Counted from the stretch's first letter, positions 54,266 to 63,384 are shown. The stretch: 64,000 bases of DNA from an uncultured Sulfurovum sp. (GCA_902727855.1 CACVAS010000117.1:242931-306930), one strand, 5' to 3'. The notes: a model not told the origin generated them from the sequence alone. Made by a program: numbers and translations.

Positions 54266-54625
54266 CTCATCCTCTTTAGCAATCTCTGCACGGATTTCGT
54301 CCATATCAAGCGCTTTCACATGATCAATAAGCTGAGGAAATGCTTCTTCAGGTAAAGAACCACCTTGGTTAAGCAAAATAATACCATCTCTACTCACTAA
54401 AATAGTTGGAACTGAATGTACGCCATACTGTGTTGCAATGGCCTTTTGTTCATCAATATTTACTTTTCCAAATGTCACATCAGGGTATTTCTCTGCTGCT
54501 CTATCGAAGATAGGTGCAAACTGCTTACAAGGCCCACACCATTCTGCCCAAAAGTCAATAATGACTATACCCTCTTTGTCCAGTGTTTCGTTAAAATCTT
54601 TTGTCGTTAAATCTATAGGTGACAT
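54257..54625 (-). CDS. Thioredoxin
   Basis: 122 residues: WAEWCGPCKQFAPIFD active site, cis-Pro in HSVPTILVS, and a slightly long, acidic C-terminus (EIRAEIAKEDEED). A cytoplasmic disulfide reductant reduced by thioredoxin reductase. It lacks the zinc ribbon of the copy at 36086. Transcribed separately from the peroxidase upstream. Confidence 0.93.
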   Translation of the reverse strand: MSPIDLTTKDFNETLDKEGIVIIDFWAEWCGPCKQFAPIFDRAAEKYPDVTFGKVNIDEQKAIATQYGVHSVPTILVSRDGIILLNQGGSLPEEAFPQLIDHVKALDMDEIRAEIAKEDEED

Positions 54626-54686
54626 ATGCTTTCCTTTATGTAAAAGTGGAGTATATCATAGCAATGTTTTCTATATCCTTTGTAAC

Positions 54687-55712
54687 TTAATCAAAATTAG
54701 GTTTTGGCGTATCAAGGGTACTTATAGGAAGTTGTGGGTATGTAATTTCTGGTTTTCTACCTTTTAATGCTCCAAGAAAATCAACAATTTGACCTGCTTC
54801 TTCATCTGAGATTTTTATGCCTAGTTGTGTACTCCCCATCTCTTTTACAGCTTCAGATAAACTCCAAATTGCACCATTATGAAAATATGGAGCTGTCTCT
54901 GTGATATTTCTAAGTGTTGGTGTTTTGACCATACCCTTATCATCTCCTTTAAAATCACCAAGGTTAGCAAACGTATATTTAGCTGCTATCTCAAAAGGTT
55001 GCATGGTTCCACCAAGTGCTACACCATTATGACAGTTTGCACACCCTTTGTCTATAAAGGTGTTTAACCCCACTTTTTGTGCGTCTGTCAGTGCATCTTC
55101 TTTCCCATTTACAAAGTCATCAAAGGCAGCTGGCGTCACAAGTGTTCTTTCAAAAATACCAATCGTTGCAGTAATAGTCTCAAAGTCTATATTTACATCT
55201 TTACTGTAGGCACTCTTGAACTCTTCGACATATTCAGGAATAGAGTTGATTCTTTGTATGACTAGTTCTTGTGGTGATGCCATTTCAGGTTCTGCTTGCA
55301 TAGGTCCTTGCGCTTGATCTTCGAGATCATGGCTTCTTCCATCCCAAAACTGTTTATCATAAAATACTGCATTGTAGACAGTTGGAGAGTTAAGGTGGTG
55401 AGGATTTGCTATCCATTTGTGACCTACTGCTGCTGGAACACCATCAGCTCCACCTAACCCAAGGTTATGACAGGTATTACAAGAGATGATGCCACTTTTA
55501 GAAAGACGTGGTTCAAAATAGAGTTTTTTCCCAAGTTCAACCCTCTTGTCTGTAATTATATTTCCATTGGGGTCAATAAGCTTTGTAAGTGCTGCTTCGT
55601 TGTTTGGTATGCTCATCATACCACTTTGTGTTACTTTTTCTACAAGTGCGTTATTTGCAAATAATATAGAAGAGAGAATCATGGAACTTGTAAGTAATTT
55701 TTTTGTGTTCAT
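54687..55712 (-). CDS. Di-heme cytochrome c peroxidase (CcpA/MauG family)
   Basis: About 341 residues from the ATG at 55712 (MNTKKLLTSSMILSSILFAN, signal peptide); an ATG ten codons earlier lacks support. Two heme sites: CNTCHNLGLGG and CANCHNG. GKKLYFEPRLSKSG, NSPTVYNAVFYDKQFWDGR, FERTLVTP and MVKTPTLRNITETAPYFHNG are family blocks. It reduces H2O2 to water in the periplasm with electrons from c-type cytochromes such as the c553 at 33477. The gap 55743-55866 is AT-rich without a gene. Confidence 0.95.
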   Translation of the reverse strand: MNTKKLLTSSMILSSILFANNALVEKVTQSGMMSIPNNEAALTKLIDPNGNIITDKRVELGKKLYFEPRLSKSGIISCNTCHNLGLGGADGVPAAVGHKWIANPHHLNSPTVYNAVFYDKQFWDGRSHDLEDQAQGPMQAEPEMASPQELVIQRINSIPEYVEEFKSAYSKDVNIDFETITATIGIFERTLVTPAAFDDFVNGKEDALTDAQKVGLNTFIDKGCANCHNGVALGGTMQPFEIAAKYTFANLGDFKGDDKGMVKTPTLRNITETAPYFHNGAIWSLSEAVKEMGSTQLGIKISDEEAGQIVDFLGALKGRKPEITYPQLPISTLDTPKPNFD

Positions 55713-55866
55713 TCTAGAGCCTTTATGGATAATTTTTATCATATAACTATAGAATCATAGTGTTAATTTTATGTTAAATTTATAAGTAAAATAACTTAAA
55801 TTTATATTAATCAAGATGATAAAATAAAAAACATTAGGGTAAAATATCGATAAAAAGGATGTAGAA

Positions 55867-56235
55867 ATGTCAACACTTTATGAAAACAAAACGATTAAAA
55901 TTGAGATAGAGACTTCAGAAGTACCATGGCTGAAGATCTTTACACAAACACCCTACCAAGAGATGAGTGATGTTCCAAAAGATATACGGACTGAAATCTA
56001 TGACACACTCGATATGATAGAAAAAGAGATGATATCTTACTACAAACCTAAAAAAATCAACATTGCTTCATTTGGCAATTATGTACCACATGTACACTGG
56101 CACATTATGGCACGTTTTGAAGAAGACAGTTTCTACCCTGAGCCAATGTGGGGAGAGAAACAAAGAGAAGCCACACTAAACCTCCCCTCATTTGAAAAAT
56201 TCACACTAAAGCTAAAGGATCAACTCAATGGATAA
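55867..56235 (+). CDS. HIT-family protein
   Basis: 122 residues. The histidine triad is HVHWHIM (residues about 94-100), following the usual INIASFGNYVPH strand. HIT proteins are nucleotide hydrolases or transferases (AMP-lysine, Ap4A or similar). The N-terminal half is shorter and more divergent than in Hint proteins. It has AAAGGATG upstream and overlaps a 47-aa gene. Near phosphate genes, though with 76 bases between. Confidence 0.85.
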   Translation: MSTLYENKTIKIEIETSEVPWLKIFTQTPYQEMSDVPKDIRTEIYDTLDMIEKEMISYYKPKKINIASFGNYVPHVHWHIMARFEEDSFYPEPMWGEKQREATLNLPSFEKFTLKLKDQLNG

Positions 56236-56371
56236 GGAAGAACTCTTAAACCTCTATCTTGAAAAATTACGTCTTTATGTACTTGAAAAACTAGAAAATG
56301 ATGATATTTCTGTGTTAGAAGCTATGAAGGAATCCCTTACATTTATTGAAGGTGAATTAACAGGATATTAA
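56228..56371 (+). CDS. Small helical protein, 47 aa
   Basis: The ATG overlaps the HIT stop by eight bases, and GGAT upstream may serve as ribosome site. The 47 residues form one or two amphipathic helices (MDKEELLNLYLEKLRLYVLE ... VLEAMKESLTFIEGEL), acidic. Unknown family. Overlap and sensible composition support it. Confidence 0.55.
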   Translation: MDKEELLNLYLEKLRLYVLEKLENDDISVLEAMKESLTFIEGELTGY

Positions 56372-56447
56372 ATTACCATTTCACTATTTCTACTAAGACG
56401 ATTAGGAGTATACTATAAGAATATACACCACATAAAGGAAGTAGTAG

Positions 56448-58082
56448 ATGGAAATGATACAAACGGTTAAAAAAATGGAAAAAGAGGCTATGAAAAGTAG
56501 TGGAATTGATTTTATTCGACTAGGATTTGCCCTCTTTTTTATGGTTGCAGTATTAACGTATAGTTTCTTAAGTTCAGGGTCTATACCCAACAATGTCTTT
56601 TTAGCCGTTGCCGCACTTTTTGGTGCCTATATGGCTATGAACATCGGTGCAAATGATGTTGCCAATAATGTAGGACCTGCCGTAGGGTCCAAGGCGCTTA
56701 CCATGGGTGGTGCCATAGTCATTGCAGCAATCTTTGAAGCCAGTGGTGCATTTATCGCTGGTGGGGATGTTGTAAAGACCATCAAAAAAGGTATTATTGA
56801 CATAGATGCATTTGGTGGTAATGTCGATCCATTCATCTGGGCAATGATGGCAGCGCTTTTATCTGCTGCACTATGGCTTAATTTTGCAACGATGATGAAA
56901 GCACCTGTTTCAACAACGCACTCCATTGTCGGTGGTGTGATGGGTGCAGGTATTGCAGCTGCAGGCTTTACCATAGTCTCATGGGGAACTATGGGGAAGA
57001 TTGCTGCTTCATGGGTCATCTCACCAGTACTTGGTGGCGTGATAGCAGCTGCATTCTTGTTTGCCATTAAAAAATCCATTGTATTTCAAACTGATAAAGT
57101 AGCTGCCGCCAGAAAGTGGGTACCTATTTTTGTAGCTATTATGTCCTGGGCATTTGTGACGTACCTCACACTAAAAGGACTTAAAAAAGTATGGCCATCC
57201 ATTGTAGAAGTTTTAGCATTTCTTCCTGATGAGAAAAAACCTTCTTTTCTTATAGCCTCTATCTTTGGATTGATGATTGCAGTTGCTGTTTACTTTATTG
57301 TGAAAAAAACTGTTGCAAATAAAGCAACCAACCTACAAAACTCTAGAGATTCCATCAATCTCTTATTTACAGTCCCTTTAATCTTTGCAGCAGCACTTTT
57401 AAGTTTTGCGCATGGTGCAAATGATGTAGCAAATGCCATTGGGCCACTAGCGGCAATCAATGATGCGGTCATGACAGGTGGCATATCAGCAAAAACAGGT
57501 ATCCCTCTGTGGGTGATGGCTGTAGGTGCAATTGGTATAGCTATAGGTCTTGCACTGTATGGGCCAAAACTTATCAAAACAGTAGGAAGCGAGATTACAG
57601 AGTTAGATCAGATGAGAGCATTTTCAGTAGCCATGGCTGCTGCTATTACAGTGATCATCGCCTCTCAACTAGGTCTTCCTGTCTCATCAACACATATCGC
57701 AGTTGGAGGTATATTTGGAGTTGGTTTTTTAAGAGAATATCTTGCTACTACTGGTAGAGACGAGATACTAGAAAATAAAAGACATGATATAGAAGATGAA
57801 AAAAAGATTTTAAAAGCCTACACAAATGAACTCAAGACGTTAGAGAAAAAAGAGAAAAAAACAAAATCCGACTATGAAAGAATTGTAGACCTTTATAAAG
57901 ATATTGATGCAGAAGAAGAGAAGATAAAAAAAGCAAAAAAACAGATAAAAATTGTTGAAAAAGTAAAGTATGTCAAAAGAGACGCTCTCAAAAAAATCAT
58001 AGCGGCTTGGATCATCACTGTACCTGCAGCAGCCGTTCTTTCTGCGGCAATATTTTTTATGATTAGAGGGATGTTAGTTTAA
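56448..58082 (+). CDS. Inorganic phosphate transporter (Pit family)
   Basis: 544 residues. Two copies of the PHO-4/Pit signature: NIGANDVANNVGPAVGSKALTMGGA and AHGANDVANAIGPLAAIND, each in a membrane half with about five helices. Between about 440 and 515 a charged cytoplasmic coiled-coil (EDEKKILKAYTNELKTLEKKEKK) precedes the last helix; this insert is longer than in E. coli PitA. A low-affinity, proton- or sodium-coupled phosphate (metal-phosphate) carrier. It overlaps the next gene by one base. Confidence 0.94.
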   Translation: MEMIQTVKKMEKEAMKSSGIDFIRLGFALFFMVAVLTYSFLSSGSIPNNVFLAVAALFGAYMAMNIGANDVANNVGPAVGSKALTMGGAIVIAAIFEASGAFIAGGDVVKTIKKGIIDIDAFGGNVDPFIWAMMAALLSAALWLNFATMMKAPVSTTHSIVGGVMGAGIAAAGFTIVSWGTMGKIAASWVISPVLGGVIAAAFLFAIKKSIVFQTDKVAAARKWVPIFVAIMSWAFVTYLTLKGLKKVWPSIVEVLAFLPDEKKPSFLIASIFGLMIAVAVYFIVKKTVANKATNLQNSRDSINLLFTVPLIFAAALLSFAHGANDVANAIGPLAAINDAVMTGGISAKTGIPLWVMAVGAIGIAIGLALYGPKLIKTVGSEITELDQMRAFSVAMAAAITVIIASQLGLPVSSTHIAVGGIFGVGFLREYLATTGRDEILENKRHDIEDEKKILKAYTNELKTLEKKEKKTKSDYERIVDLYKDIDAEEEKIKKAKKQIKIVEKVKYVKRDALKKIIAAWIITVPAAAVLSAAIFFMIRGMLV

Positions 58083-59911
58083 TGACCACAGGCTCATACC
58101 CTCACCTCTTAACACCTGTAATTATACTCTTGATTGCGGTGTCCCTCATTCTCTTGGGCACCTATCCTGATATAAGTACCATCTTAGGAGGTATTGCACT
58201 TTTTCTCATCGGTATGGAATATATGGAAAATGGTTTTAAAACGTTTAGTGGAGGACTACTCGAAAAAGTATTGGAAAAATTTACCAACAATACACCAAAA
58301 GCAATCACCACTGGCTTCCTTGCTACAGCCATTGTCCAAAGTTCAAGTTTAATTTCAATTATTGTCATCTCATTTTTATCTGCTAAACTTATCACTTTAA
58401 CTTCTGCTGTGGGTGTCATTTTTGGATCAAATATTGGTACAACCACCACAGCATGGTTAGTTTCTGTATTTGGACTACATATAAAGATCTCTGTCTATGC
58501 CATGCCTATGCTTGTCTTAGGTATCATCATTCCTCTGTTTTTAAAATCAAAAAGTTGGAAAGGCATAGCAGCTATTCTCATAGGTCTTGGAGTGATTTTT
58601 CTTGGTATAGGATATATGAAAGAAGGTTTTGAGACACTCAAAGAAGGTCTAGATCTCGCGAAATATGCTATGGGTGGCTATGCTGGTATTTTCGTTTATG
58701 TACTGGTAGGTTCAGTAGCAACAGTGATTATTCAATCAAGCAGTGCAACAATGGCACTGATTATTACTGCTTTGGCAACTGGTCAAATTGATTATGCCAA
58801 TGCACTTGCATTGGCGATAGGTGCTAACCTGGGGACAACCGTCACTGCTATACTTGGTGCTCTTAAATCTAATGACAATGGTAAACGCCTTGCTGTAGCA
58901 CATCTTATTTTTAATCTAGTTACTGCTTTTATTGCTATTTTGTTTATTTATCAACTTACCTATGTCGTAGACTATCTGTCTGCAATTGTCGGTATCTCTA
59001 GTGATAACTATGCGATGAAACTTTCCTTATTTCATACGATATTTAACGTAATAGGTATTTTAGCTGTGTCACCGTTTATCACTAAATTAGTACAGTTTTT
59101 AAATACTTTGTTTATCTCTAAAGCGCCAGAAAGAGGAAAAGCAAAATATCTGGATGAATCTGCATTGAAATTACCTCTCACTTCTTTATTGGCTATTATT
59201 AGAGAAACGAAACATCTCTATGCAAATGCTTTTGAGATTATCACCCATGGTCTAAACCTGAAACGAAGCAATCTACTCTCTACCATGCCTTTGGAAGAAG
59301 TCATCAAAGACAGCTATAGTAGTAGTCCGGTAGATATAGATAACTTTTATAAACTTAAGATAAAAGGCATTTATGGAGAGATAATTGACTTCTCTGCAAA
59401 AGCACAATCAACTATGTCAACTGAAGATATTGAAGAACTTTATAAACTGAAACTTGCAAATAGAGATATGGTTGAGGCTGTTAAGGATACTAAGCATCTA
59501 CAAAAGAATTTGATCAAATATGCCAATAATACAAACACACATATAAAAGCACAATATGATCATATTCGACAAAATTTAGCTGAACTTTTAAGGACTATCC
59601 ATACTGTTTCTACTACAGAAGAAGAACATGAAATACTCTTATTACTTTCAAAAGCAAAACTCCACACTGAAAAATACGATATTCTTGCCAATGGAACACT
59701 TGATAACCTTATTAGAAACAGGTTAATTAGTAATGAAATGGCGACATCACTTATGAATGATAGTACTTATGCCTATGATATAAGTACAAATCTTATCACC
59801 ATGGCTGAAATCACTTTTACTGACAGAAGTAGCCACATGTCAGACTTAAAAGAAGAAATGAGCATGGATACTGAAGATATAAAAGAAATTTTAGATAAAA
59901 AGGATTATTAA
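58082..59911 (+). CDS. Na+/phosphate cotransporter with C-terminal PhoU-like domain (NptA/YjbB type)
   Basis: 609 residues. The N-terminal ~350 residues hold two NaPi repeats with the QSSS motifs (IVQSSSLISI and IIQSSSATMAL) and GANIGTT-like turns (GSNIGTTTTAW, GANLGTTVTAI). The C-terminal ~200 residues are helical, PhoU-like. YjbB of E. coli exports phosphate. The pairing with Pit suggests opposite or differently coupled fluxes. It overlaps both neighbours by one base. Confidence 0.92.
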   Translation: MTTGSYPHLLTPVIILLIAVSLILLGTYPDISTILGGIALFLIGMEYMENGFKTFSGGLLEKVLEKFTNNTPKAITTGFLATAIVQSSSLISIIVISFLSAKLITLTSAVGVIFGSNIGTTTTAWLVSVFGLHIKISVYAMPMLVLGIIIPLFLKSKSWKGIAAILIGLGVIFLGIGYMKEGFETLKEGLDLAKYAMGGYAGIFVYVLVGSVATVIIQSSSATMALIITALATGQIDYANALALAIGANLGTTVTAILGALKSNDNGKRLAVAHLIFNLVTAFIAILFIYQLTYVVDYLSAIVGISSDNYAMKLSLFHTIFNVIGILAVSPFITKLVQFLNTLFISKAPERGKAKYLDESALKLPLTSLLAIIRETKHLYANAFEIITHGLNLKRSNLLSTMPLEEVIKDSYSSSPVDIDNFYKLKIKGIYGEIIDFSAKAQSTMSTEDIEELYKLKLANRDMVEAVKDTKHLQKNLIKYANNTNTHIKAQYDHIRQNLAELLRTIHTVSTTEEEHEILLLLSKAKLHTEKYDILANGTLDNLIRNRLISNEMATSLMNDSTYAYDISTNLITMAEITFTDRSSHMSDLKEEMSMDTEDIKEILDKKDY

Positions 59912-60210
59912 TGGGTATCAAAAAGTTTATAAAAAAAGTACAATCAACACTTGGATTAGACGATTATGAGACAGAGGGTAAAAAGAAATCCCTTAAAGAT
60001 CTTATTAAAAAACTAAATGCAAGAAAAAAGCGTCTAAACAAATTATTGGAGAAAGCAAACACAAAAGAGAAAAAAGAATTGCTTGAGGAGCTTGAAATAA
60101 TCACTTTCCAAATCAAAAAAGGAAAAAAGATTTTACATGATCTTTATGCCAACAATAATAAAAAACCACTAAATAAAAATGGAGTAACAAAGAATGACAG
60201 AAAACAATAA
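59911..60210 (+). CDS. Hypothetical Lys-rich coiled-coil protein
   Basis: 99 residues, strongly basic, predicted coiled coil from about 28 to 85 (LKDLIKKLNARKKRLNKLLEKANTKEKKELLEELE). No family recognised. Its ATG shares a base with the carrier's stop, and it overlaps ppk2 by 17 bases, so it is firmly in the phosphate operon. A basic helix of this sort could bind polyphosphate, but that is speculation. Confidence 0.7.
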   Translation: MGIKKFIKKVQSTLGLDDYETEGKKKSLKDLIKKLNARKKRLNKLLEKANTKEKKELLEELEIITFQIKKGKKILHDLYANNNKKPLNKNGVTKNDRKQ

Positions 60211-61084
60211 TATAGAAATAGACGGACAAACAATTTCACTAGATGAACTCATAAATGTATATAAAGACGCAACGAGAGAAAAAAGTTCTGAGAGTAAAGC
60301 AGAGACAAAAAGAAAAAATGAGCAAGCGTTAAAACCTTATCAGGCAGAGCTAATCAAACTTCAACACCATCTTGAAGAAACAAATCAAAAAATGATCATA
60401 CTTTTTGAGGGTCGAGATGCTGCTGGAAAAGGTGGAACTATCAGAAGAGTAACAAGATATATGAATGAAAAGCATTACCGCGTTGTTGCCCTTGGAAAGC
60501 CTACTGAAGAACAAAAAACACAGTGGTTCTACCAAAAATATATATCTCATTTTCCAAGAGGGGGAGAGATCGTTCTTTTTGATAGAAGCTGGTATAACCG
60601 TGCCATGGTTGAACATGTTTTTGGGTTCTGTACACAAAAAGAGTATGACGACTTTATGAAAGGTGTTAAAGGGTTTGAAAAAGACTTGACACGTCAAGGG
60701 ATTATCCTTATAAAGCTTTATTTCTCTGTAACCAAAGATGAACAGGCAAGAAGATTTGAAAGAAGAAAAACAGACCCTCTTAGACAATGGAAACTAAGTG
60801 AAATTGATGTACAAGCGCAAGACAAATGGGATGATTTTACAGAAACAAAATACAATATGATTAAAAAGACACACTCACACAACGCACCATGGACTGTCAT
60901 ACGTTCCAATGATAAGCAACAAGCTAGACTAGAAGCTCTAAAAGTTATACTTAACTCCATAAATTATGAGAATAGAGATGAAGAACTGGACTATTCACTA
61001 GATCCGAATATCGTTATCTCAGGTGCAAGAGAGATAGAGATTATGGATGCACAAAGAACAAGCGGTGGGAAGTTTATAGGTTAA
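60194..61084 (+). CDS. ppk2: Polyphosphate kinase 2 (class I)
   Basis: 296 residues. Walker A FEGRDAAGKGGTIRRVTRYMN, Walker B LFDRSWYNRAMVEHVFGFC, and lid KTDPLRQWKLSEIDVQAQDKW mark PPK2. Class I single-domain enzymes phosphorylate nucleoside diphosphates from polyphosphate (or run in reverse). It ends the Pit-NaPi-basic protein-PPK2 operon, so phosphate uptake, release and storage are linked. No terminator was seen in 61085-61249. Confidence 0.95.
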   Translation: MTENNNIEIDGQTISLDELINVYKDATREKSSESKAETKRKNEQALKPYQAELIKLQHHLEETNQKMIILFEGRDAAGKGGTIRRVTRYMNEKHYRVVALGKPTEEQKTQWFYQKYISHFPRGGEIVLFDRSWYNRAMVEHVFGFCTQKEYDDFMKGVKGFEKDLTRQGIILIKLYFSVTKDEQARRFERRKTDPLRQWKLSEIDVQAQDKWDDFTETKYNMIKKTHSHNAPWTVIRSNDKQQARLEALKVILNSINYENRDEELDYSLDPNIVISGAREIEIMDAQRTSGGKFIG

Positions 61085-61249
61085 TTCTCCATCGACAGTG
61101 AAATGGGAGAGGTGCATGTATGAAAAAGAAAATATACCAATAAGTTTTTCTCTTTCCTCTATATTAGAATTTCTCAAAACTTCACTCATTTTTTTTAGGA
61201 AGACAATACTTTACAACTTTTAAGAATAAGCACCCATTCACAGTTATTT

Positions 61250-61257
61250 AAGTAGAT
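61250..61257. repeat. Left 8-bp target-site duplication of the IS element
   Basis: AAGTAGAT directly abuts the left inverted repeat and is repeated exactly at 62592-62599. Eight bases is the usual duplication for IS256-family insertion. Confidence 0.92.
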
Positions 61258-61282
61258 GGGACTGTAATAAATTCTGTGTCAA
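61258..61282. repeat. Left terminal inverted repeat of the IS256-family element
   Basis: 25 bases, two mismatches against the complement of 62567-62591. Transposase binding and cleavage end, on the 3' side of the transposase gene. Confidence 0.9.
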
Positions 61283-61301
61283 CACCTCTTAGCCTATGAG
61301 A

Positions 61302-62532
61302 TTATAGCAAATCTAAAGCATCTTTCAATCTCTCCTTAAAATGAATGTTGAGTTGAGAGATTGTGAGACTCCAATTATGAATAGGCATCGTCCATTTCTT
61401 CTCAGCATTTTGAATACCAGCATAGAGCAGTTTCAGTAGACTATTATCATTAGGGAAAGCACCTTTTGTTTTAGTGAGTGTTCTAAATTGACGGTGTACA
61501 GATTCTATAATGTTAGTAGTATAAATGACCTTCCTGATAGGCTCGGCATATTTAAAGTAGTTAGATAAATTATCCCATTTATTTCTCCAAGAGTCAAATA
61601 TGATAGGGTATTTTTTGCCCCATTTTTCTTCAAGTTTATCGAGTTCAATTTCAGCTTCCTCTTTTGTAAAAGCTTGCTAGACTTTTTTAAGTTCACCTGC
61701 AAACTGTTTTTGGTTTTTAGAAGCCACATACTTTAGACTATTTGGGATTTGATGCACGATGCAGAGCTGTACTTCAGTCTCAGGAAATACAGCGTTTATA
61801 GCGTCAGTAAAGCCTTTAAGACCATCAACTGAAGCTATAAGTATATCTTCCACTCCGCGGTTCTGTAAATCTGTTAACACCTGTAGCCAGAACTTGGCAC
61901 CTTCACTTTCATTGAGGTAGAGTCCCAGTATCTCTTTTTTACCATCAAGGTTCACTCCAAGAACTGTATAAAAAGCTTTAGAAACATAGTGTCCTTCATC
62001 TCTTACTTTATAGTGAATAGCATCAAGGTAGATAAATGGATATATCGCTTCTAAGGGTCTTTTCTTCCATTCTTCTAACTTTGGTATTAATTTATCTGTG
62101 ATTGCAGTGATTGCTGGTTTTGAGAAGTGTACACCATACATATGTTCTATATGGTCTGCTATTTGTGCATAGCTATTACCTAAAGCAAAGAGTGAAAGCA
62201 TTTTACTTTCTAATTCATCGCTCATATGGGTTTGGTTTTTCTTAACTAGCTCTGGTTCAAAGCTACCGTTACGGTCTCTTGGTGTTTCTAAATCAAATGT
62301 GCCATTGGATGATTTCATTGTTTTAGAACTTGTACCGTTTTTACGGTTTCGCTCTAGATCTTGGGATAAGTGGGTTTCTAGTTCTGCTTGGAGTGCCATC
62401 TCTGTGAGTTGTTTAATAAGTGGGCTAAGGGCACCATCTTTACCACCGATGCCTTTGCCTGCTTTAAGTTGTGCAGCAAACTGCCCGTAGGAAATGCCCT
62501 TGGGGTACTGCAACATCTATTTCCATCTTCAT
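61302..62532 (-). pseudogene. IS256-family transposase, interrupted by an amber codon and a probable frameshift
   Basis: The main frame from the ATG at 62516 is a Transposase_mut protein (YLDAIHYKVRDEGHYVSKAFY, DILIASVDGLKGFTDAI, VQLCIVHQIPNSLKYV). It is broken by TAG at 61677-61679 after GELKKV. The same frame then continues QAFTKEEAEIELDKLEEKWG ... KVIYTTNIIESVHRQFRTLTKTKGAFPN to TAA at 61302, including the catalytic Glu region (NIIESVH); together about 404 residues. One base change (TAT/TAC to TAG) explains it. Upstream, ATGAAGATGGAAATAGATG at 62532 gives MKMEIDVAVP, joining the main frame only if one C of CCCC (about 62502-62505) is removed. Confidence 0.88.
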
Positions 62533-62566
62533 GTATAAATCCTTCTGTGTTCAATATTTTATCTTA

Positions 62567-62591
62567 TTGACACAGAATTTTTTACACTCCC
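62567..62591. repeat. Right terminal inverted repeat of the IS256-family element
   Basis: 25 bases, complement of the left end with two mismatches; lies upstream of the transposase start. Confidence 0.9.
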
Positions 62592-62599
62592 AAGTAGAT
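62592..62599. repeat. Right 8-bp target-site duplication
   Basis: AAGTAGAT, an exact copy of 61250-61257. Removing the IS and one copy rejoins a short open minus-strand frame containing RLKKLRAGDNDKHENYL (about 62684 down to the junction, then ending at once), a possible gene end of unknown kind. Confidence 0.92.
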
Positions 62600-62656
62600 A
62601 GTTTTCATGCTTATCATTATCACCTGCCCTAAGTTTTTTAAGTCTTTGATGGGATT

Positions 62657-63052
62657 TTAGTGAAGAAAAAATGAGTTGTCGTTGTCACCTCTTCTCTCAG
62701 CCAAGACATTGACATCTAAAAGTATGGCTTCGTCCGTCTCTAGTATCTCCTTTTTGCGACAATAGATAGGATAGTCCTTCCCTTCCTCATAACGTGCATA
62801 ATACCAGTAACCATTACTCTCATACGGTACGGAAGAGTCATCTTTTACTATCTTGGCTACTATCTCGTCATAGAGTTCTTTTTGTAGGGTTTCTGTGGAT
62901 GCAAGTTTCTTTTTAGTGTAGGCATTTTCTGCATGAAGGTAGTCTATGACCTCCGTATCTTCTCTATCATTGAGCCAATAATAGTTATCTACCCTTTCAT
63001 GGTCATGTTTTGTTAATATTTTTGGGTTTTTTGTTGCTTTTGGGTAGTTCAT
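62657..63052 (-). pseudogene. ptrB: Oligopeptidase B (protease II) N-terminal remnant
   Basis: 131 residues match only the start of the S9A propeller: HERVDNYYWLNDREDTEVIDYLHAENAYTKKKL, LYDEIVAKIVKDDSSVPYESNGYWYYARYEEGKDYPIYCRKK, ILLDVNVLAE. Full OpdB has about 680 residues; the rest of the propeller and the alpha/beta hydrolase domain with the Ser-Asp-His triad are missing. After LAERR the sequence leaves the family and stops. So it is a truncated, non-catalytic remnant. The break lies 58 bases from the IS boundary, so the IS did not itself make it. Confidence 0.82.
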
Positions 63053-63384
63053 GTTTGCTCATTTTTTGGGGTATTGTAGCGAAAAAGAAGAGAGACAAAG
63101 GGTGGGTATACAAATTGTTATATTTCCTCTCTGATTAAGTGTTGGTACATTTTTTCTTATACGGTTACGTTCACCTAACCCCCATATCCTGCCTATATTC
63201 CCATATCTTATCAAATGTTGAACGGTATCCAATCTATCATATGCATTCCCTCGAGCATCGTGAGAACGAAAAAATAAGGTTATCATTATTACTTGACTTT
63301 TATGTTTCTATGCTTCAGGTGTTAAAACATCCATACATAGTATCTTACTATAAATTATATATTATAAAAATAGAGTTCATTGTT
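63053..63384. other. Intergenic DNA between the ptrB remnant and the controller gene
   Basis: No convincing gene. A 75-codon minus-strand frame (63059-63286) reads RLDTVQHLIRYGNIGRIWGL and similar; it has no family and looks like non-coding repeat DNA. An imperfect dyad at about 63246-63266 (TTCCCTCGAGCATCGTGAGAA) resembles in layout the interspersed TTCCCACGCT...AGCGTGGGAA repeats of other proteobacteria. The last 100 bases are very AT-rich. Confidence 0.4.

Larger units (their letters stand above)
61258..62591 (-). mobile_element. IS256-family insertion sequence (1334 bp, complete ends, defective transposase)
   Basis: Terminal inverted repeats of 25 bases (61258-61282 and 62567-62591) agree at 23 positions, starting GGGA(C/G)TGTAA and ending TTCTGTGTCAA. 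Identical 8-bp target duplications flank it. It holds one transposase gene on the minus strand covering nearly the whole length. The perfect duplication and good ends point to a fairly recent insertion, yet the transposase is interrupted. It may still be moved by an intact copy elsewhere. Confidence 0.93.

Noticed and set aside
57509..57757. 82-codon plus-strand frame inside the Pit carrier
   Set aside because: Off-frame reading of the conserved GLPVSSTHIAVGG region of the carrier; Ser/Cys/Arg-rich artefact.
63059..63286. 75-codon minus-strand gene
   Set aside because: No ribosome site, no family resemblance, and a translation typical of repeat-like intergenic DNA.
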